The position numbers and the translations under genes are program-made. Shown piece by piece: positions 43,758-55,979 of a DNA stretch of 64,000 nt; the first letter of the stretch is position 1, and each line of letters begins with the position of its first letter. This stretch comes from Hypericum androsaemum (Eukaryota > Streptophyta > Magnoliopsida > Malpighiales > Hypericaceae), in assembly GCA_963995505.1 (NCBI GenBank), contig OZ023182.1, positions 19,423,619 to 19,487,618 of the forward strand, given 5' to 3'. The notes beneath the pieces were generated by a model. It worked only from the letters and a program-made list of their open reading frames with translations. It was not told the DNA's origin and ran no database searches.

Positions 43758-45478
43758 ATGAATCGTTTGGGTGAAATGGATGACCAAATTCGTGCTTTGG
43801 AACAAGAGAACCGGTTGGAAGCGGAACGTCGCCGGAAGCAAGGTGAAGAAATTGAGCGAATCGCGGAGGAGCAGCGCGAGGCGCGAGCTAAAATCGATGG
43901 GAACTCGGAGAAGCTGTCGCGAGTTGAAGGTCAACTAGCAGAGATGATGGAGATGCTAAGGTCTTTGACGGCGATGAGGTCGCAGGAGGAGGATCAGAGA
44001 TCTCCTCTCTTACCGCTTCCTACCGACGTGCCACGGGCGGCGGACCGGAGTGAACAGAGTGGGTCGCGCACGGAGGTAGCGAGACCGGAGAATGTGGACA
44101 GAATACGTGGAAGGAGAAATCAAGAAAATGTCCAGGTAAATATTCCAACCCTAACCCCCAAATTGGAGATACCTATGTTCAATGGTACAAACCCTAGGGC
44201 GTGGGTTAGAAGATGCGAGAAGTATTTCATGATTAATCGTATTCCAGAGGAGAGGAAAGTGTTTCTGAGTGCGGTGTATCTTGATGATAAGGCGGATACA
44301 TGGTATATGTCTTGGGCTATTAGTCGTGAAAGAGTTTCTTGGACAGAGTTCACTACGGCATTGTACGCTCGTTTTGGGGATAAGGGTTATGACTCTGTGG
44401 TGAAGGAATTCAATCAGCTAAGACAGAATGGGGATGTTGAGGAGTATGTAGGTAGATTTGAGGAATTGAAGGCTCTCATGTTGATGGAGAATAGCTTCTT
44501 GACTGACAAGTATTTTATATCTAGTTTCATAGCTGGTTTAGGGCGTGGGTTAGAAGATGCGAGAAGTATTTCATGATTAATCGTATTCCAGAGGAGAGGA
44601 AAGTGTTTCTGAGTGCGGTGTATCTTGATGATAAGGCGGATACATGGTATATGTCTTGGGCTATTAGTCGTGAAAGAGTTTCTTGGACAGAGTTCACTAC
44701 GGCATTGTACGCTCGTTTTGGGGATAAGGGTTATGACTCTGTGGTGAAGGAATTCAATCAGCTAAGACAGAATGGGGATGTTGAGGAGTATGTAGGTAGA
44801 TTTGAGGAATTGAAGGCTCTCATGTTGATGGAGAATAGCTTCTTGACTGACAAGTATTTTATATCTAGTTTCATAGCTGGTTTAGATGAAGATGTTCAGG
44901 CCATGGTCTTAGCTGCTAGGCCAGAGTCTCTCAGTGAAGCTATGAGGTTGGCTAGACTTAATAAAATGGCAATAGGAGCAATGTTCAAGAAGAAGCAGAC
45001 TTATAAGAACACTTCGAGTTCTGGTCAATCTAATCCCAATGACTATTCTGGTAAGTTTGGGTCTTGAACTTCTTATGGAGGAGGAAGGAACTCTGCCATT
45101 AATTCTGCTAGTAGTAAGAGTGGAGCTAGTAGTAACAATTCTGTTAATGGTGGTGGCAAGAACACTAAAAGAGACCCTGTGTGTTGGACTTGTGGTGATG
45201 AGTATTTTAGAGGACATGTTTGTGCTGGTAAAAAAAAATCTTCGTTGAATATGTTAGAGGGAGATTGTTCAAACTGGAAGAGTGGCTTACTGGAAGATGA
45301 GAACATGTTAAGTGATGATGAGATAGATGATGGTTCAGCTATTTTATCATTGCAAGCAGTCAATGCAGTTGATAAAGATAGCAATGGAACCTTAAGGATT
45401 ATGGGTAAGTGCAGAGACAAATCATTGCTTGTTCTATTAGATTCGGTAGCACGTTCAGTTTTGTGGACAATGCCATAG
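43758..45478 (+). pseudogene. Gypsy gag-protease region
   Basis: Starts MNRLGEMDDQIRALEQENRL, a coiled-coil-rich N-terminus, then the retrotransposon gag domain (FNGTNPRAWVRRCEKYF ... WTEFTTALYARFGD). A perfect direct duplication, 44197-44540 copied at 44541-44884, adds 344 bp and shifts the frame; the first frame ends at 44576, while the second copy resumes the original sequence. A TGA at 45065-45067 interrupts the linker. The zinc knuckle is CWTCGDEYFRGHVC (CX2CX7HXC spacing, atypical). The protease active-site DSG is disrupted by a one-base deletion near 45445. Confidence 0.88.
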
Positions 45479-48400
45479 TGCAAGCACTGTCTCTTCCCAA
45501 GGAAGCAATTCCTGCAGTTGTTGTCACCATTGCCAATGGGGACAAGATGTCAAGTGATGAGCATTGCAAGAACTTCCAGTGGGAAATGGGTGGTCAGAAG
45601 TTTCAAAGTGATTTGAGAGTGTTGAAGTTGGGTGGTTACGACATAATTTTGGGTACAGATTGGATGAAGGGAGATAAGCCTGGAACTTCTGTCGAATTTG
45701 ATTTTTGGGCCATGCAAGCTACTGTCAAGAGGGATGGTAAGAAAATAGTCTTGAAAAGCATGTCTAAAGAGGAGTTACAGCAGTTGCAATCCAAAAACTC
45801 GATTCCTAGTACTGGTTTGGCTATGATGGAGTGTCATCAAGTGCAGAAATCTAGTGCTGGAGGAGTGGAAGAGATATTCTGGTTAGTTGCAGAAGAAGAA
45901 GAGGCAACTCAACCACCAATGGTAGAGGAAGAGTTAGACCTGAGATTGCAGCTGATACTAGAGGAATATAAGGACATTTTTGCAGAACCAACAACATTGC
46001 CTCCTCCGAGGGTGCATGATCATGACATTCCTTTGAAACCAGGAGCTCAACCTGTGAGCATAAGGCCTTATAGATATTCGTACCACCAGAAGAAGGAGAT
46101 TGAGAACCAGGTGCAAGCTCTTTTGGAGGCAAAGTTTATCCAACATAGTAAAAGTCCTTTTGCAAGCCCAGTCCTTTTAGTCAAGAAGAAAGAGGGTATA
46201 TGGAAAATGTGTATTGATTATAGGCAATTGAACAACCTTACAGTGAAGAACAAGTACCCAATTCCTATGATTGATGATTTATTGGATGAATTGAATGGTG
46301 CTCAAGTGTTTTCGAAGCTGGATTTGAGGTTGGGTTATCATCAGATTCGAATAAAGAGGGAGAATATTCCAAAGACAGCTTTTAGAACTCATCATGGGCA
46401 CTATGAGTTCAAAGTCATGCCTTTTGGTTTGACAAATGCACCGGCTAGTTTTCAAGCACTTATGAACAACGTGTTTGGTGAACATTTGAGAGATTTTATC
46501 CTAGTGTTCTTCGATGACATCTTGACTTACAGCAAGAGTATGGAAGAACACTTGCAACACCTCAGATTGACTTTAAACATCTTCCGACAGCAACAATTCT
46601 TTGCAAAAAGGAGTAAATGTTCTTTTGGAACTAAGGAAGTAGAATATTTGGGACACATTATCTCTTGTGAGGGAGTTAGAACTAACCCAAAGAAGATTGA
46701 AGCAATGGTTAATTGGGTTCCACCAACCTCAGTTTCTGATTTGAGAAAGTTTTTGGGGTTGACAGGGTATTACAGGAAGTTCATTAAGGGATATGGTGAA
46801 AAGTGTAGGCCATTGTATGATCTATTGAAAAAGAATAGTTTTGCGTGGAGTTTTACAGCTGAAGTAGCATTTCAAAGACTTAAAACTGCGATGGTGGAGG
46901 CTCCAGTGTTAGCATTACCAGACTTTTCTAAATAGTTTGTAATAGAAACAGATGCTAGCCAGCTGGGCATGGGTGCAGTTTTGATGCAAGAAGGACGACC
47001 ATTACCTTTCTTGAGTCAAGCTTTTGGTCAGAGAAATGCTGGGAGGTCTATCTATAAAAAAGAACTTCTTGCGGTATTGGCTGCAGTGGATAAGTGGAGA
47101 CCCTACTTGGAAAATGATAAGTACGTGATCAAGATAGATCAGTCCAGTATTAAGTATTTGTTTTAGCAAAAGATTCATACCAGCTTGCAAAAGAAAGCAG
47201 TATCCAAGTTGTTAGGTCTGGATTTCTCTATCAGCTACAGAAAAGGCAAAGAGAATGTTGTAGCTGATGCACTTTCAAGGAAACCATTCACTACGGCTGA
47301 AGCTTATGTCATCTCTGTAGCTCAACCACACTAGTTAGCCGTAGTGATTTCTTCTTATACTGGTGGTGAAAAGGTTCAAACAATACAATCTGCTCTGCTT
47401 ACTGATCCGTCTTCAAAACCAAAATTTTAGTTAAGTTGAGAGTTGATTAAGTATAAGGGAAGGATTCTAGTTGGAAGTAGTGGAGAAGTGAGATCTCAGT
47501 TGGTAGAGGAAATGCATAGATCGGAAGTTAGTGGACATTCCGGTATAGTGGGAAGTTATCAGAGAATTAAAAGGTTGTTTTACTGGCCTGGCATGAAAAA
47601 GGATGTTTAGAGAGCAGTAGCTAAATGTCAAGTGTGTTTGCAATGCAAGAGTGAAACTGTGGCCTATCCGGGATTGCTACAACCTCTTCCAATTCCAGAA
47701 GGCGCTTGGCAGGATATTTCACTTGATTTTGTTGAGGGACTGCCAACATCACAGAGGAGGGATACAATCTTGGTAGTAGTTGACAGGTATACCAAGTATG
47801 CACACTTTTTAGCTCTCTCACGCCCTTTCACAGCTTTGCAGGTAGCCAAGATTTTGTTGGATGGGATTTTCAAGTTGCATGGTTTACCTCAGAGCATAGT
47901 TTATGATAGAGACAAAGTATTTACCAGCAATGTATGGCGAGAGTTGTCTGAGTTGATGGATATTAGGGTCCATTTGAGTACTGCCTATCATCCACAAATG
48001 GATGGTCAAACTGAGAGGGTGAATCAGTGCTTAGAGAACTATCTGAGGTGCTTTTGTTTTGAAAAGCCTAAGTCATGGAGTGAGTGGTTGGCTTTGGCTG
48101 AATTGTGGTACAATACAAACTATCACACGGCACTTAAAATGACACCTTTCGAGGCCTTGTATGGATATGTGCCTGCTGAGTTACCAGGTATTAGAGTGCA
48201 GCATAGTGTGGTTGCTTCAGTGGATGATTATTTGGCTCAGAGAGTGAAGGCATTGCAGGTTATTACTGCTAACCTGAAGATTGCTCAAAGAAGGATGAAA
48301 GTGCAGGCTAACAGGAAGAGATCTGAGAGGGAATTTCAGGTTGATGATTGGGTATACCTGAAGCTGCAGCCTTATCGCCAAACATCTATGGCTATCCGAA

Positions 48401-48765
48401 GAAATTTGAAGTTAGCTGCAAAGTATTACGGTCCTTATAAGGTTCTGCAGAAGATTGGTAGAGTTGCGTACAAGTTGGACCTGCCAAATAGCAGTAGCAT
48501 ACACCCCATCTTCCATGTGTCCCTGTTGAAGAGGGGAGTACCACCACAGGGAGTAGTTGTTCCTACATTACCAGCTACTACTACAGATAGAGAGGTGCAG
48601 ATTGGTCCTCTGCAGGTGCTTGCATCCAGAGTTGTGAAGAGGAAGGGCCTGGATGTTCCTCAAGTTCTCATTGTTTGGCAAAATCTGAGTATTGAAGATG
48701 CTACTTGGGAGGATGTTGCAGATATTCAGTCGAAGTTTCCAGCTTTCGTGTTGACTCAACCTTGA
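45446..48765 (+). pseudogene. Gypsy pol: RT, RNase H, integrase
   Basis: A single reading frame with internal stops. The protease remainder (STFSFVDNAIVQALSLP) leads to reverse transcriptase at about 46020-46760: CIDYRQLNNLTVKNKYPIP, the FDDI catalytic motif near 46510, and YLGHIIS. RNase H runs 46936-47290 (ETDASQLGMGAVLMQEGRPL; DALSRKP). Integrase has the H..H..C..C finger at 47515-47640 and a D-D-E core (LDFVEGLP, YDRDKVF, GQTERVN). The C-terminus is 48340-48765 (GPYKVLQKIG, HPIFHVSLLK), with a chromodomain-like end (VLIVWQNLSIEDATWED), which suggests a chromovirus lineage. Stops are at 46933, 47164, 47332, 47428, 47437 and 47608; five of the six are TAG. The 48765 end is a normal terminator. 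Confidence 0.9.
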
Positions 48766-49101
48766 GGACAAGGTTGTCGTAAAGGGTAGGGTTGTTACGT
48801 ATATTCATAGAGTGGGCCTTATTGTGTGAGTCACGGCCCAAAGCCTTATTGTGTGGTCACGGCCCAAGTAGATATAAACAAATAGAAGATTGTACAACTG
48901 TTGGTACTATTCTTGACATTTGCCAATAACAAGCGGTTATCCTGTTTCCTTCTTTCCCTATCTCTCTCTATTTTCCCTTCCCCTTCTTGATTCTTGGATC
49001 TAACAGATTGTATATATTTTGTGTGTGTGTAATGTGTTGGATTTCAAGGTTTCAATCAGCTCCTTAGAATAAACCGCAACAGAAGAGTTCATCAGCATGA
49101 T

Positions 49102-50245
49102 TTCAGTTTTCCTTCTCTCTCCCTTTGTGGAGTACTCTCTCTCTCCCGCTGTGGAGCAATTTTTAGAGCTTTTAGTCCCTTATCTCCTACCTTTCCAGTC
49201 TCGTCGCCTCCCTTCCCCAAGCTCCCCTCCGGTTCCATCACCCGCACCTCCTCCCGTCGCCTCCTCCGGCTCCACTACCTGCACCTCCTCTCGTGCCTCC
49301 TCTGGCTCCACCACCCGAACCTCTATCAGCTCTGCCACCTGAACTAACTCTCGCTGTCTCCTCCGACTCTACCACCCAAACCTCCACCAGCTCTGCCACT
49401 AGTCCTCCTCTCCTCGCCAAGCTCGTCATCGCCCGTCACTTATCCTTCCGTCGCTGCCCGTCGCTCAACCGTTTATACCGCCTTTTTGATTTCTGCCTGC
49501 CACAGATCATCATCGCCGTCCCATAGTTCATTATCGCTACCCGTTGCTCAACATTTTCAATCACCTTTCTGAGATCCGCCCACCACAGATCGGACGTCGT
49601 CGTCTCTCAGCCACTTACCATCCTCTGTCCCTCATCTGGGCTACTGGTGTGCCCTTTTGAGGTCCCCGGTGGTCCCCGGGGAGGATGGTCGACTCTAATC
49701 TCCTCCTCGGGTGGTTCTCTGTTATTAATGTTTCGCTTTTTAATTATTTCTATTCTGTCTTTGTTGCTTTCGATTGATTCTGTCTTTGTGTGTTTGCTAT
49801 TGCTCTCGAGTCACACGTGTTTAGTGGCTACGTTGGGCTTTTGCTCCTTTATTTTCTGCTTATGCTTAGATTGTCTTTCGTCTGATCTGAGATCCTTTCG
49901 GATCTCGTTGCCTGTTCGATAGTTGCTGGTGGAAAACCTTATTTTGGTCGATTTACTTCAACCTTGGCTCTCATCTGAGTGTTTTGCATTCAGATGCCCT
50001 CTTGACGATGTCTTGAGGTTATTGGCCGAAGTTTGCTTCGACAGAATTTCGCCCCGGTCATTGGCCTTGGTGCTCTATTCGACTGCCCATCGCTTTCATC
50101 CTGTGCCACCTTGTTATCATTGGACTGGCTTTCGTTTTTCGCTTGGATTTCTTGTCTTGTGTCTGTATTTCTGCTTCGTTTTCTTGTCTTATGTCTGTAA
50201 TTCGCTTTTTATATAGGGTTCGCGCCACTCTATCCCTAAAAAAAA
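49102..50245 (+). mobile_element. Poly(A) retroposon, 1.14 kb
   Basis: The flanks repeat AGCATGATT (at 49093-49101 and 50245-50253), and the insert ends in a run of A immediately before the second copy. Units A and C have the uninterrupted site (GCTTGATTGGCT near 31866 and 55131). The 5' end is pyrimidine-rich; 49200-49420 is a Pro/Ser/Thr-coding-like CCTCC/CCACC patch; the 3' end is GGGTTCGCGCCACTCTATCC plus A tail. No reverse transcriptase or endonuclease domain is recognisable. It is a short LINE-derived copy, a large SINE or a retroposed transcript. Confidence 0.8.
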
Positions 50246-50889
50246 GCATGATTGGCTAGGAAGATGGATGTGTCGGCTCCTTAGAAGAAACTGTAGTGGA
50301 AGAGCTTTTGTTCATAATCGGCTCGGCATAGATATGTTAAATCGCCCTTATAAGACGTTCTTCCTAGTCCCACCAAGCGGGCAAAAATATGTTGCAAGAA
50401 ACTATAAAAACATCAAAAATGATCCCAAGATGAATCTAAAATGGTCATTCCAAGATCGATCGAACGAATCGCAAATATTGTAAAAAATTGTAGGGATAAA
50501 CGAAGAAAGAGAATGGGTAAAAATAGTTTTATTGAGAGGGGAGAAGAAAAAATGGTAATAATGAGCATGTAGTTTGGGGTTCTTTTGTATGATTTGTCTG
50601 ATGTCATGTGCTCTACCCTGGCTTTGCTTATATAGCAAAAACCTAATCGAGCCATGACCTCCAATCCTAGATCATATTTTTGTCGACAAATATGTTTGAC
50701 CTCTATACAATTTTAGAATAATTATCCCAATCGGACACCAACTCCTTACGACCACAAGAAGTCCATTGCTTTTGGAAATTTATGCCTGTCTAATCTTCTT
50801 GAGTCTGTGCTTCTCCGACTTCTACATGTCCATCACATTTCTCTGTTCTCCAGAGACTAACCTCGATCAGATTATGCTTTCAGTTGGAG

Positions 50890-51130
50890 GGCACCAACAT
50901 TGAGCATCTGGCGCTCCTAAGGAGCAACTTAGCACCGAGTTTGATTGCTCCTTGGAGAAGGCCCTAGCGCCGAGAAACCTACACTGCTATTAGGAAATTT
51001 AGCGCTAAACTACTAGCGCTCCTAAAGGAGCGCTTAGCTCCGAGCTACTTGCACTCCTACAGGAATGCCTGGCTCTGAGCTACTGGCGCTCTCAAAGGAG
51101 TGATGTACTCGATATGAAATGCTAAACGCC
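50890..51130. repeat. GC-rich AGGAGCGC minisatellite, unit B
   Basis: About six diverged copies of a ~35-bp unit, best seen at 51016-51065: GCGCTCCTAAAGGAGCGCTT followed by AGCTCCGAGCTACT. The core GCGCTCCTAAAGGAGCGC is a near-perfect palindrome. Related arrays lie upstream of F-box genes A and C and at 53570-53635. Confidence 0.75.
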
Positions 51131-51269
51131 GAGCAGCGTCCTTGTATCTTTTGGGTCTCGATATTTTTACAATTCAACACGTAGACTTACATAAAAATTT
51201 GGATAATAAATTATTGTGTCCGATCAAGTAACGAATTACCAAATAAAGATTGCTTTAGTCATTAATTAG

Positions 51270-52421
51270 CTACCTATTGCGAAACTTTGGCTCAGCCTGA
51301 TCTCCAACCTGGAATTCGCATCGCGCCGCACCCTCCTCCACCATCCCACCAACCCCTCTGCTTTTTTTGTTAGCACATCTGGGCAAAAATTCCGGTACAT
51401 CTCCCTCTCAAAACCCACCACCATTAATCCCCTTCGTTCCTTTTGTTTATCACGCCGCAAGATCATCCAGTCCTGCAATGGGTTAGTCCTTCTCTCTAGT
51501 ATGATTTTCCCATCTCGCGTGCTCCACCATGTCTGTAACCCTACCACCAGCCAGTTGACCACCCTCCCCTTTCACCATGGCCCGAAGTTTTTCATAGTTT
51601 CATTGGCTTTCGACCCTTTTCGATCACCTTACTACAAAGTGATCGGCGTAAGCAAGCTAGCAGCGGTCGATAAAAGCCTGCCACAGTTCCAACTTCAAGT
51701 CTACTCGTCAGAGACCCGGGAATGGCGGGATTTAGGCTTGATTCCAAGGGTAAAAATGGTCCCGAGACAAAGCGCCTACTGCAATGGGGCTCTCTACTGT
51801 ATTAGCTATGACGGCTGTGGCTTTCGCTTCGACATCGATCAAGAGCTTCTCACCACAATACCTCGAGTCGTTGGTGCTTCCATGAAGAGGAAGAACCTTT
51901 ATGTGACAAACGGGCACTTGCAGCTCGCTCAAAAAATAGATGTTATGTTTATTGTGTGGGAACTTGAAAGTGTCTATTCCGAATGGTACATTAAGTACGC
52001 GTTCCAACTGCATCAACTGTGGGGTTCATTCCCAGAAATCGTTTCGGCTGAGCGGATATTTGTGTTTACTTTTCTGCAAATGGTCGAGGAAGACGACGAG
52101 GAAAAGGGGACGTCGATGTGGTTTCACGTCCCAGATAAGGTGGTTTCCTACAATTTAAGGGATCATTGTTTCAGGGTCATTTGCAATTTGGGTGGTGGAA
52201 TTCGCGAGAGGCGGAGGAGATCGGTGCAATTTGGGTGGCACATTCGAGTTTGGCTCCTGTGTGAAATATGCTTGGATGGATTCCTTATGAAAATTTGTGA
52301 TTTAGATTGTATACTCAATGTCAAGCCTTTGTGTTTGTACACTTTCATGCAGAATAATAAAATTTGGGTGGCATTTCACCCTTTATGGTATCACGAGAAT
52401 TTTCTTCTTCTTCAAGTTTAA
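51270..52421 (+). pseudogene. Decayed F-box gene, copy B
   Basis: Homologous to the F-box genes at 39558, 56696 and 59657. The 5' part is lost: the upstream CATTAATTAG-TACCT spacer is joined directly to codons in the middle of the F-box (IAKLWLSLISNLEFASR), removing promoter, start codon and the first ~40 residues. The frame then stays open through the F-box-associated domain (VLHHVCNPTTSQLTTLPF, LAFDPFRSPYYKVIGVS). Near 52227 about 13 bp are missing relative to copy D, shifting the frame in the last few codons, so translation runs on to 52421. An internal ATG at 51501 would give 306 residues without an F-box; production of such a protein cannot be excluded. Less decayed than expected for an old relic. 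Confidence 0.85.
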
Positions 52422-53640
52422 TGCATGATTATCCTCAGAATTTTCTCTTTTTTTTTAGAAAGGTTGAAATTTTATTAGATATATGTGAGTGTCAAATTTT
52501 CCTATACAACGAGTACGAGGTTTCAGCGACCTCGTTACAAAAAAGAAATGTGTTGTCTTGAGAATATGGTGGTGCGCCTTGGGGCGCATCTTGCCAATTA
52601 TTGCTATTACACTAATTTTGTCGTAATAGTTTCATATCAATTGGTAATATTTCTATGATTAAAGGAGTTCTTTACTATTTAAAATGTCAATATTTTCATT
52701 TTATAAAAATTCACTAACCAAAAAAAATATTTCTACAATTGATCTTTCAATAAAACTATCTATTTTTACTATTTAATGCTACTTATTTGTTTCTTCATCG
52801 ACTTAAGACAAAATCATTAAACCAAGAATTTCCTTATAAATGTCTTGAATTTCAGTCGTACAAATAAAAAATACATTATTGAAAGAATCACCTACTAAAT
52901 AAAATCAGATATAATTTATATCATAGATTCACAAAAGAAATGTATACTAAAATGAAATTAAAAGACAAGCAAAATGTGTTCACCACCAATCACTTCACAA
53001 ATACATCTTTGGCAATTCTCAGACGAATAATTTACTCTTGAGAGTCATAGTTATTACTACATTAGTCGTTTAAATTAGACGAATTGGTAAAAGTCCATAA
53101 TTCAAATCCTTAAATGTGTAGAGGATAGTACTGAATCGAGAGTCATAGTTTAGAGAGGACGACGCTGAGCGTTATGGAGCCGGGCGGCCTAACAAAGAAG
53201 GATATGGCTGCACCTTGATGAGGACGGGGTGGTGGGCCTCGGAGAGAACAATACCGAGCACGAGGATAGAAGTAGTCGGCGCAGTGGGTGTCAGGACATT
53301 GCGGAGGCGAAGCGATGGAGCTGAGCCATAGCAGTTGATGGACGTGAACCATAGAGCAAGAGAGAAAAATCTAAAATCAACTGGAACATGAGGGACGTGA
53401 TGCTCTTTTTTTTAATAGAAAAAGTCCACCTAAGTCGACACTAATTAATAACATCGAAAATTAACTTAAATAAATAAATTTCAGAAAACCAGAAGATGTT
53501 TCTTTTCGATGTCCAAAACGTCAGAAATGTCGTACTTTTACTTTAATTTCAACGTTTCAAATGTAATAGTCAAGTTAGCGCCAAGTTGCGGGTACTTCTT
53601 TGAGAAGGCCCTAGCGCCTAGCAACCGGCACCGTGGAAGG
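52422..53640. other. Gene-free end of unit B
   Basis: 52440-52990 is AT-rich with no gene. 53000-53150 and 53400-53570 are unit 3' blocks shared with A and C. 53150-53390 is a more GC-rich patch, open on the minus strand for 69 codons, with no recognisable family. 53570-53640 is a minisatellite remnant at the junction with unit C. Confidence 0.5.
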
Positions 53641-55979
53641 GAAATCAACCATTCTTCAAGATCTCGCAAATGTCCTCTTTCTGTTTCATCAATCAATTGT
53701 GGTTGTCCAGACATCTCTGCACTTGGGTTCCATATGTGGATGTGAAATATTGGAATTCTGATTATTGGCTGTTTTGCGTTAATTCTTCACGTTTGGGCTA
53801 GTTTAGTTGTTATGGTCCCACTTGAAATTCCCAGCACCCTCTCCCTAGTTAGGGACGCCAATGGGTATAGTAAGAACGAATCCGAATCCATACCCAGAAC
53901 CTAATTTGGAGTCTAGGTCACGGATTATATAATTATGGAGAGCTCTATCCATGGACTTGTTGAATTATAGCCTTCTTTTATTACTCCTAAAATATTAATG
54001 CATAACAAATCAAACAAAATTCGAAAATTTCATATGATTTTTTTTCTTTTTATCGATCTTTTCAAGTACATGTACTAAAGTAAAATTTAGCATAGACAGT
54101 TTGATGAGTTTAGTTTCGGAAAAGTAGTCGGAGTACCTTCCGCGCTTCTAAATTAAATTTCAATTACTAACATGCACTTATATTGTAGTTTAACCAGATC
54201 TAGTATTCGAGTCTTTAAGAGCACATATTTTTAAATCCTTGTATGGAAAATTTTGTTCTTCGGGTGGAAACTATGGTTGCATTTCAGAACTTCCGATTAT
54301 AAAGTTATACTTTTCTATTTTTTAGAATTTTTTAAATATTCCAAATTAAGTTGCCAGCGTCATTAGCTCTAAAAAATCAAAGGTCTTGAGTTTTTGTAAA
54401 CACTAAATTATCTTATTGAAAAGTCTATTATATCATATTCAAAATATAAAATCATAAAATTAAATGTTATAAATTGTTTTCTCTCTTCTCTCCCTGTGTT
54501 ATTGAATGAGGATGAAAGAGAGAATGATTTCTTATATTTATATTTTATGATTTTATTTTCTAATAAAAATATAATTGAAAATAATTTAGTGTTTACACAA
54601 CTCAAGAATTTCTTTTAGTGTTTATATAATTCGGGATTTTAAATATCTATTTTTAATATCACATATCTCGTGCAAAATGATATCACATATGCAAGATGAT
54701 GGTCTATATGCTCAAAAGTACTACTAGCGTACAAGGGCGGTACCAACGTCGACAAACTATGGTACCCTTTTTCACAAATCGAAGGTACTACATGGGAAAA
54801 ATGATGGTACGACCAACGGAAAATGATAGAACCATCAAGTGATTAAATATATGTTGTGTTGTAGAAAAAAAATTGTACAAGAACGCTGAAACGAATTTAG
54901 GAATAAGCTCTTACTGATCGTCCCGAGAATGTTATTAAGAGAAGCAATAGAATAGGTAAAAGAGAAAATAATTGGTAAAAAAACAAGAATTTTATTGAGA
55001 ACATTTGGAAGAGAAGTTATTGAAAACCGATGCATGCAACTTGGTTGTAAAAGTTATTGTTTATGTAATGTGTTAGATTTCATGGTTTCAGCCAGCTCTT
55101 TAGAAGAAGCCGTGATAGAAGAGTTCTTCGGCTTGATTGGCTAGGAAGAGGGATGTGTCGGCTCCTTAGAAGAAGCCGCAATTGAAGAGTTCTTGTTCAT
55201 GATCGGCTAGGAAGAGAGATGTTAAACCACCCTTATCAAACACCCTTCTTAGTCCCACCAAGCAGGCCAAAAATATGTTTCGAAAAACTATGAAAAAGTC
55301 AAAAATGATCCAAAGAGAGATATGGAATTGTTATTTCAAGATCGATTGAACGGACCGCAAATTTGATAAGAAGAATTGTAGGGAGAAAAGAAGAAAGAGA
55401 ATCAAATGAAAGAATTTTATTGAGAAAGGAGAAGAAAAAAGGTAACAGTAAGTATGCAACTTTGGGTATTTTGTATGATTTCTATGATGCATGTGCTCTA
55501 CCTCGGGGCTTATATAGAAAAAACCAAAGCAAGCCCTAACTTTTCAACAAGATTTTTCATGACTGAGTTTTTGATGAGGTTAGCGACTGCAACTCTGTGT
55601 AATTTGTACGAGAGGTTGGGGTTTGGTTATGAGTCTTTGTTGGTTTGCATTCAGTTTGCTTGCCTTGTGCAACCGTTCACAGTCAGTATAATATTCTATC
55701 ATAGTTGCGGTTTATAACATATTTACCTTTTCAAAAAATATTACTGAGCCCCAAACTCCTACGCTATGCCATGATTTAGTCAAGATAAATGACCCAACTC
55801 TATGCAACATTGGAACAATTATCTCAATCAGACACTCACAACCCATGACCATACAAAGTCCAGGGCTTTTAGAACTCTATGCTTATCAAATTTTCTTGAG
55901 TCCATGCTCATCAAACCTCAACGTGTCTATCATGATTTCCCTTTCTCAGAATACTAGCTTCGGTCGAATTCAATTTTTA

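Larger units (their letters stand above)
43506..49005 (+). mobile_element. Ty3/gypsy retrotransposon, young but disabled
   Basis: LTRs 43506-43718 and 48793-49005, each 213 bp, TGTTACG...TCTAACA, differing at about 8 positions by eye (~4%). Target duplication AATTG/GATTG (ATTG common) flanks it. The primer site TTGGTATCAGAGCTC follows the 5' LTR; a purine tract AAAGGGTAGGG precedes the 3' LTR. Order of domains is gag, zinc knuckle, protease, reverse transcriptase, RNase H, integrase, i.e. Ty3/gypsy. Damage: a 344-bp gag duplication, a TGA at 45065, a frameshift near 45445 and six stops between 46933 and 47610. Unit A near 31783 and unit C near 55045 show the empty site. Confidence 0.95.
43170..53580 (+). 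repeat. F-box segmental duplication, unit B (heavily interrupted)
   Basis: Pieces 43170-43505, 49011-49101 and 50246-51260 reassemble in order into the 5' flank seen in units A (31445-31897, 38013-39200) and C (54717-56330). They are separated by a gypsy element and a poly(A) retroposon. They are followed by the decayed F-box copy B and by the 3' blocks 53000-53150 and 53400-53570 shared with units A and C. Confidence 0.8.

Noticed and set aside
49097..49526. Open frames rich in Pro, Ser and Thr as a cell-wall or secreted protein
   Set aside because: They lie inside the poly(A) retroposon, occur in several frames because of CCTCC/CCACC repeats, and lack a start context or conserved domain.
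53143..53352. Minus-strand 69-codon frame in the GC-rich patch before unit C
   Set aside because: No family resemblance; absent as an open frame at the related place in units A and C.
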